The notes under the pieces were generated by a model that was given only the letters and a program-made list of their open reading frames with translations, made no database searches and had not been told where the DNA came from. A stretch of 64,000 nucleotides of DNA from contig CM036758.1 of assembly GCA_020796225.1 (NCBI GenBank), positions 25,872,397-25,936,396 of the forward strand. Reading direction: 5' to 3'. Numbering within the stretch: the first letter of the stretch is position 1; each line of letters opens with the position of its first letter. Shown one piece after another: positions 57,555 to 64,000 of the stretch. The translations under genes were made by a program, and so were the position numbers. The stretch is from Arion vulgaris (taxonomy: Eukaryota > Mollusca > Gastropoda > Stylommatophora > Arionidae).

Positions 57555-59195
57555 ATTATGATTTTTTCATCAAACAATACTGTGTCATTTTTTTTATTTC
57601 TTTTACTTTCAAAACTATGTGTCCTTCTTACGTTCTGTTTTTTTCAAACAAAGGTCATTTTCAGTTTCTGTTTACCATCAAAAATAATGTCATTCTTGAG
57701 TTTCTGTTTCTTTTTCAAACAAAACTGTGTCATTCTTAGTTTTTTCTTTCATCAAACAATACTGGGGCATTCTTGGTTTTTGTTTACTTTCATCAAACAA
57801 TACTGTGTCATTCTTTCAGTTTCTGTTTTTTTCATCAAACAATACTGTGTCATTCTTTCAGTTTCTGTTTACTTTCATCAAACAATAATTTCCTTTTGAG
57901 TTTCTGTTTTTTCCTCAAACAATACTTGTCATTCTTCAGTTTCTGTTTTTCTCAAACAAATGTGTCATTTTTAGTTTCTGTTTTTATCAAAAAATACGTG
58001 CCTTGCAGTTTCTTTCTTTTTCAAACAATTGTGTCATTCTTACAGTTTCGTTTTTTTCATCAACCAATACTGTCATTCTTCAGTTTCTTTTTTCTCATCA
58101 ACCAAACTGTGTCATTCTTGCAGTTTCTGTTTTTTTTCATCAAAAAATTTTCATTTTTTAAGTTTTTTTTACTTTCATCAAACAATACTGTTCCTTTTAC
58201 AGTTTCTGTTTCTTTTATCAAAAATACTGTGTCATTCTTACAGTTTCTGTTACTTTTATCAACCAATACTTTATTCTTGCATTTGGTTATTTCATAAACA
58301 ATAATGTGCATTTTCAGTTTTCTTTTATTTTTATAAAAATAATTCTTTTTACATTTTTTTTACTTTCACAACCCAAAACGGGATTCTTCAGTTTCTGTTT
58401 TTTTCCCTCAAACAAACGGTCATTCTTCAGTTTCTATTTTTTTCTCAAACAAACTGTGCATTCTTCAGTTTCTGTTTCTTTATCAACCAATACTTGTCAT
58501 TCTTAGTTTCTGTTTACTTTTTCAACCCAAAATGTGTCATCTTTTAAATTTTTGTTTACTTTTATCAAACAATAATTTTCATTCTTACAGTTTTTGTTTA
58601 CTTCATCAAACAATAATTTTTTCTACAGTTTTTGTTTATTTTATCAAACAATATGGCCTTTTATTTCTGTTTACTATCAAACAATACTGGTCCCTTTTTA
58701 CAGTTTTTTGTTTACTTTTATCAAAAAATACTGTGTCATTCTTGGGTTTTTGTTTCTTTCTCAAACAAAATGTTATTCTTTCAGTTTTGTTTTTTCATCA
58801 AAAATATGTCCATTCTTGAGTTTTTTTTTTTCACAACCCAAAACTGTGTTTTTTCCTTTTTTTTTATAAAAAAAGTTCCTTTTTGCTTTTTTTTTCATCA
58901 AACAATACTGTGTCCTTCTTGAGTTTCTGTTTACTTTCATCAAACAATACTGTGCCATTCTTGCAGTTTCACTTTCTCAAACAATACTGTCCATTCTTTG
59001 GCAGTTTCTGTTTACTTTATCAAACAATACTGTTCCTTCTACATTTCTGTTTCTTTTCAAACAATATGTGCCATTTTTCAGTTTCTTTTCTTTATCAAAC
59101 AAACTGGCCCTTCTTGAGTTTCTGTTTTTCCCAAAAAAATGTTCCTTTTTGTTTTTTTTACTTTCATCAAACAAATGTCCCATTCAACAATCTGT
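57555..59195. repeat. 43-bp satellite with many small deletions (about 38 copies)
   Basis: Consensus TTTACTTTCATCAAACAATA + CTGTGTCATTCTTGCAGTTTCTG, about 43 bp. Copies show the same loss-dominated noise and inflated T runs as the 48-bp array. The roughly 100-residue Phe-rich frames are artefacts. Confidence 0.94.
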
Positions 59196-59879
59196 AATAT
59201 TTTATGTTCCAATAATGAAAATAATTGATAAGGAAGTACATAATGTGTCAGGGTGGTCGTAAGGATGGTCTATCAACCCCGACACAAAGTGGGGGGCTAA
59301 TCTCAATTTAGTTCCATGCATGAGGGAAAAAAATTTGGGCCCTTTAAATCCTGACATTATTGTAGAAATGTGAAGTACAAAAAACACTTCTAAAGGTGGA
59401 AAAGGTCCGGAAAAATTTTTTTTTGATACATTAGTTGTCAAAGGGTTTTTGTAAGGATCTCATTGGACACGTTTTGTTGAGTTTAAACATGTATCCTTTT
59501 TTACAAATATGAAGGACAGTTCAATCACAGATATGTAGAATATGTTTTAGAAATTAAATTGTTTTTTTTAAACAATTTTCAAAATCTTCTTCTTCTTCCG
59601 GGTTTTTCTTTCAACCAATTTTTAAACATTTATATGTTTTATCTTTCCCGAACGTTATACGTTTCAATTTTTTTGGGAAACCCCCAAACGCAGGGGCTTT
59701 ACCGCTTTGGACATGTGCATCCCATTTCCCGCTAGAACCACTTAAGGGGCCCTTACGACATGTGGCGGTAACAGTGGTTCTATTTTTCACCCCCCAAAAT
59801 TTGGGCCCCCAAAAAACTCAGACGTTTCAATTAAAGGGGTGAATCAATCTGACAGCCCCTTTTATGACTAATCGTCTGA
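59196..59879. other. Unique sequence of doubtful quality
   Basis: No supported feature; homopolymer-rich. Confidence 0.4.
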
Positions 59880-60115
59880 TCCATGTTCAGTAACTCAGAT
59901 GTGAAGATGCTACAGAAACTTGATTTATACCAGTAAATATAACTCCAGATGTGGTAATGGATAAACTGCAGATCTGATACCTTGGGGTTTAAATGGATTT
60001 ACTGCTAGATAACTGCAGATGTGATACCATGCTACAGATAACTGCAGATGTGATACATGCTACAGTATAATCAAAAGGATACCATTTCAGTATAACCCGA
60101 TGTGACGTTTTAAAT
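59880..60115. repeat. Degenerate minisatellite (about 27-30-bp unit)
   Basis: Recurrent AACTGCAGATGTGATACCAT + GCTACAGATA units, clearest at 60,010-60,070, decayed at both ends. Confidence 0.75.
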
Positions 60116-60378
60116 GGGTTTTTTGTATGAAAATTTCGTTACACCCTCTGTAAAATTTTATCCCGTTGGGTTTATAATAATACTTTTGGGAGAAATTTGG
60201 GTGTGGTTTCCCATATGAAAGACTTTAAATTGAAATACTAGTACTCAAGTAAACCCTACATATCGAAAAAAGTCTTTAATTTTTAATAAAAACGAACGTA
60301 AACATACAAAAAAAAAAACAAATTAGAAATATTTCTTATATTTTACAAAGAGTATAATTTTTATATTTTCATTTTCAG

Positions 60379-63300
60379 AATTATAGATTCCCTTCCGAAA
60401 CAGTACACGATGGATGATTTGATGACTAAAACATGTTTAGAAATTAAAGAGACAGACGAGAATGCTATTGGTATAAGATTGCTTCATTTATTTGAAGAAA
60501 TTGGTATTGATAAATTGGATGATAGAGAAAAAACTGTTCTTCAAAGCCAAGCGTTACGACATCAGGATGTCTCACATTTTGTTGATGTTGTTGCTTACTG
60601 TATGGATACTTCATTACTTGCAGTAGCTGAAACTATACATGATGACAACATTGATATTCTTCACATCGTTACAGCACATGTTAACGAGAGAACAGCATCT
60701 AACAAAACTCTACTTCACTTGAGTACTGAGATTGGAGATCAAGAACTTGTTAGTATCTTTCTTAAAGCTGGAGCTTATGTTGATGCTAAAGACTTACATA
60801 GTTACACTCTACTACATTTGTGTGCTAGAAATGGTGATAAAGAAATTGTTGAAATTCTTCTTAAAGCTGGAGCTAATGTTGATGTTAAAAATGAATATAA
60901 CAACACACCACTGCACCTGAGTGCTGAAAATGGCCATACAGAAATTGTTGAAATTCTTCTTAAAGCTGGAGCTGCTGTTGATGTTAAAAATAAATATAAC
61001 AACACACCACTGCACCTGAGTGCTGATAAAAATGGCCATAAAGAAATTGTTGAAATTCTTCTTAAAGCTGGAGCTACTGTTGATGCTAAAAACAACTTTA
61101 GTTACACTCCACTATATTACAGTGCTATAAATGGTCATAAAGAAATTGTTGAAATTCTTCTTAAAGCTGGAGCTACTGTTGATGTTAAAGACTTACATAG
61201 TTACACTCCACTACATTGGAGTGCTATAAATGGTCATAAAGAAATTGTTGAAATTCTTATTAAAGCTGGAGCTGCTGTTGATGCTAAAAATGATGATAAT
61301 AACACTCCACTACATTTGTGTGCTAGAAATGGTGATAAAGAAATTGTTAAAATTCTTATTAAAGCTGGAGCTACTGTTGATGCTAAAAACATCGTTAGTA
61401 ACACTCCACTACATTTGTGTGCTGAAAATGGCCATACAGAAATTGTTGAAATTCTTCTTAAAGTTGGAGCTACTGTTGATGCTAAAGACTTACATAGTTA
61501 CACTCTACTACATTTGTGTGCTAGAAATGGTGATAAAGAAATTGTTGAAATTCTTCTTAAAGCTGGAGCTACTGTTGATGTTAAAAATGAATATAACAAC
61601 ACACCACTGCACCTGAGTGCTGAAAATGGCCATACAGAAATTGTTGAAATTCTTCTTAAAGCTGGAGCTGCTGTTGATGTTAAAAATAAATATAACAACA
61701 CACCACTGCACCTGAGTGCTGAAAATGGCCATACAGAAATTGTTGAAATTCTTCTTAAAGCTGGAGCTGCTGTTGATGTTAAAAATAAATATAACAACAC
61801 ACCACTGCACCTGAGTGCTGAAAATGGCCATACAGAAATTGTTGAAATTCTTCTTAAAGCTGGAGCTACTGTTGATGTTAAAAATGAATATAACAACACA
61901 CCACTGCACCTGAGTGCTGAAAATGGCCATACAGAAATTGTTGAAATTCTTCTTAAAGCTGGAGCTGCTGTTGATGTTAAAAATAAATATAACAACACAC
62001 CACTGCACCTGAGTGCTGATAAAAATGGCCATAAAGAAATTGTTGAAATTCTTCTTAAAGCTGGAGCTACTGTTGATGCTAAAAACATCGTTAGTAACAC
62101 TCCACTACATTTGTGTGCTGAAAATGGCCATACAGAAATTGTTGAAATTCTTCTTAAAGCTGGAGCTGCTGTTGATGTTAAAAATAAATATAACAACACA
62201 CCACTGCACCTGAGTGCTATAAATGGCCATACAGAAATTGTTGAAATTCTTCTTAAAGCTGGAGCTGCTGTTGATGTTAAAAATAAATATAACAACACAC
62301 CACTGCACCTGAGTGCTGATACAAATGGCCATAAAGAAATTGTTGAAATTCTTATTAAAGCTGGAGCTACTGTTGATGCTAAAAACAACTTTAGTGACAC
62401 TCCACTACATTGGAGTGCTATAAATGGTGATAAAGAAATTGTTGAAATTCTTATTAAAGCTGGAGCTACTGTTGATGTTAAAGACTTACGTAGTTACACT
62501 CCACTACATTTGAGTGCTATAAATGGCCATAAAGAAATTGTTGAAATTCTTCTTAAAGCTGGAGCTACTGTTGATGTTGAAAACATCTTTAGTGTCACTC
62601 CACTATATTGGTGTGCTGAGAATGGTTATAGAGAAATTGTTGAAATTCTTCTTAAAGCTGGAGCTACTGTTGATGATAAAAACAACTTAAGTGACACTCC
62701 ACTACATTGGAGTGCTAGAAATGGTCATAAAGAAATTGTTGAAATTCTTATTAAAGCTGGAGCTGCTGTTGATGCTAAAGACGATGATAATAACACTCCA
62801 CTACATTTGTGTGCTAGAAATGGTGATAAAGAAATTGTTGAAATTCTTCTTAAAGCTGGAGCTACTGTTGATGCTAAAAACAACTTTAGTGACACTCCAC
62901 TATATTGGAGTGCTAGATATGGTGATAAAGAAATTGTTGAAATTCTTATTAAAGCTGGAGCTATTGTTGATGTTAAAAATGAATATAACAACACACCACT
63001 GCACCTGAGTGCTGAAAATGGTCATACAGAAATTGTTGAAATTCTTCTTAAAGCTGGAGCTACTGTTGATGTTAAAAATAAATATAACAACACCCCACTG
63101 CACCTGAGTGCTGAAAATGGTCATAAAGAAATTGTTAAACATCTTCTAAGAGTTGGAGCTGCTGTTGATGCTAAAAACAAAAACAATAAGACTTCACTAC
63201 ATCTGAGTGCTGAGAAGGGTCATAATGAAATTATCGAAGCTCTTCTAAAAGCTGGAGCTAGTGTGAGCAAAAAAGATCTTGATAGATACCCTGTTCTGAA

Positions 63301-63391
63301 ACATGATTTTACTGGTCAACTAGTCGATTCTGACTCTAAGTCTGTGGAACGTTCCTCGAATACGAAATTGGATGTACGCTGTAACAACTAA
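60379..63391 (+). CDS. Ankyrin-repeat protein, large (probably 3'-terminal) exon
   Basis: An acceptor (TATTTTCATTTTCAG, ending 60,378) opens a frame that is already coding before the first ATG (60,410): IIDSLPKQYT then MDDLMTKTCL. I therefore take it as an exon that continues from upstream rather than a start at that ATG. From that Met: residues 1-97 are a helical region with no domain I can name. Residues about 98-959 are 26 ankyrin repeats, each near TPLHLSAENGHTEIVEILLK + AGAAVDVKNKYNN, mostly 33 residues, with 34-residue variants (SADKNGH or SADTNGH) at repeats 4, 14 and 17. A 34-residue tail ends at TAA 63,389. The TPLH turn and the hydrophobic helix positions are intact throughout, so it should fold as a long solenoid used for protein binding. 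Several repeats are almost identical in DNA, indicating recent expansion. The name and partner are unknown. Confidence 0.9.
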
Positions 63392-64000
63392 TACAGGATC
63401 AGCTAAGAGCCAAACTTCCACCACTACCACCACAGTTAAATGCACAGATGCTACAAGCGCTACATTTCCTACATTAGAAAGTAAAATCTTGACAAGTGAA
63501 TGCAGCACATTCAGTAACGGTAACTCTATTTTGTTTGTATTGTTGATATTAATTACACGATTTTCATAAAAATTGCAGATCTTTGCCAACATTACAGTCC
63601 TTTAGAATTTCTTTTATTGGTCAGATGTCCCACCTAAGATTCGTGTCATGCTCAAATCATGTAACACACACACAAAATTTATCTTCTCAGTGATATTCCC
63701 ATTCTCTTTGCCTTTCTTCATAATTTTCATCTGCAGTCTTTCATTTCTTTTAAAAATTGTGTTCAAAACATTTTCATTTATTTTGATTCCAAGATGTAAA
63801 TAAACTCAAATTGAAAGAGAAGTCGCAAATGTTTACATTTATTGAGAATAAAAATTATCAGATCACGTGCCAACACGATTTCGAAGATTGATTGCAGTCA
63901 TCATCATCAAATAGCTTGTCCTCAGCAGAACTTTGACACCCCAACAGTACTCGGAATTTTCCTCTCAAAGGCCAGATGTTCTGAATCTGCAGCCGTCATG
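63392..64000. other. 3' flank of the ankyrin gene
   Basis: In a different phase from the ankyrin frame, bases 63,372-63,569 are open (Thr/Ser-rich, then a hydrophobic stretch SILFVLLILITRF). This could be the true C-terminus if one base is wrong near 63,360-63,390. A possible polyadenylation signal AAATAAAC lies at about 63,798. I see nothing supported in 63,840-64,000. Confidence 0.4.

Noticed and set aside
57558..59197. Phe-rich membrane-protein-like frames of about 90-174 residues
   Set aside because: Generated by the T-rich 43-bp satellite; overlapping frames in all phases have the same composition.
60802..63142. Minus-strand frames of 75-300 residues opposite the ankyrin exon
   Set aside because: Antisense shadows created by the 99-bp coding repeat.
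60379..63391. Possible latrotoxin-like or bacterial-symbiont ankyrin protein
   Set aside because: The N-terminal region shows no latrotoxin-like features I can recognise, there is a eukaryotic splice acceptor at the exon start, and the surroundings are animal repeats; nothing supports a toxin or a Wolbachia-type origin.

Overview
This is eukaryotic, AT-rich, intron-bearing animal DNA. There are no bacterial-style operons, ribosome binding sites or CRISPR arrays. Splice-site-bounded exons, tRNA-derived SINEs, RTE- and I-like LINE fragments, ZMYM/DUF4371-type hAT and pogo/CENP-B-like transposons and an LTR element point to an invertebrate. A mollusc, perhaps a gastropod, is my best guess, with low confidence. 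About two fifths of the window is tandem repeat, and most open frames are by-products of 39- and 45-bp satellites whose periods are multiples of three.

Layout: 1-2584 is a 39-bp satellite. 2.8-4.3 kb holds two LINE 3' ends on the minus strand and a good candidate exon (3579-3846). 4.3-7.5 kb is 45-bp satellite A, with a short inverted block at 7.85-8.23 kb. 8.27-9.5 kb is a broken RTE-like reverse transcriptase. 9.68-13.18 kb is a pogo/CENP-B-like transposon whose transposase is split by a 43-bp minisatellite made from its own coding sequence, with LINE pieces nested inside. 13.2-23.75 kb is 45-bp satellite B, related to A, with a 4.69-kb higher-order duplication. 23.8-24.6 kb has a fresh SINE, an RNase H LINE fragment and a candidate terminal exon.

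25,279-32,895 is an LTR retroelement with 1.3-1.4-kb LTRs and a CATA target duplication. It is inserted in a 44-bp satellite and carries a cold-shock-domain plus coiled-coil frame, with no recognisable gag or pol. 33.8-41.3 kb holds LINE pieces and a hAT element with inverted ends, itself hit by a LINE and by a 406-bp MITE that has a perfect 8-bp target duplication. 41.66-41.75 kb may be a first coding exon on the minus strand. 42.5-46.4 kb has two diverged copies of an unrecognised 1.2-1.34-kb element on either side of a 67/102-bp satellite. 47.3-60.3 kb is a 48-bp satellite, a 43-bp satellite and unique sequence, much of it looking like unpolished long-read consensus. 60,379-63,391 is one large exon encoding 26 ankyrin repeats.

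Few genes here look functional. The host-gene candidates are the exons at 3579-3846, 24,416-24,590 and 60,379-63,391 (plus strand) and 41,655-41,746 (minus strand). The first two are phase-compatible, so they could be neighbouring exons of one gene with about 20 kb of satellite and transposons in the intron. That is inference. All family assignments were made by eye from motifs, without database searches.
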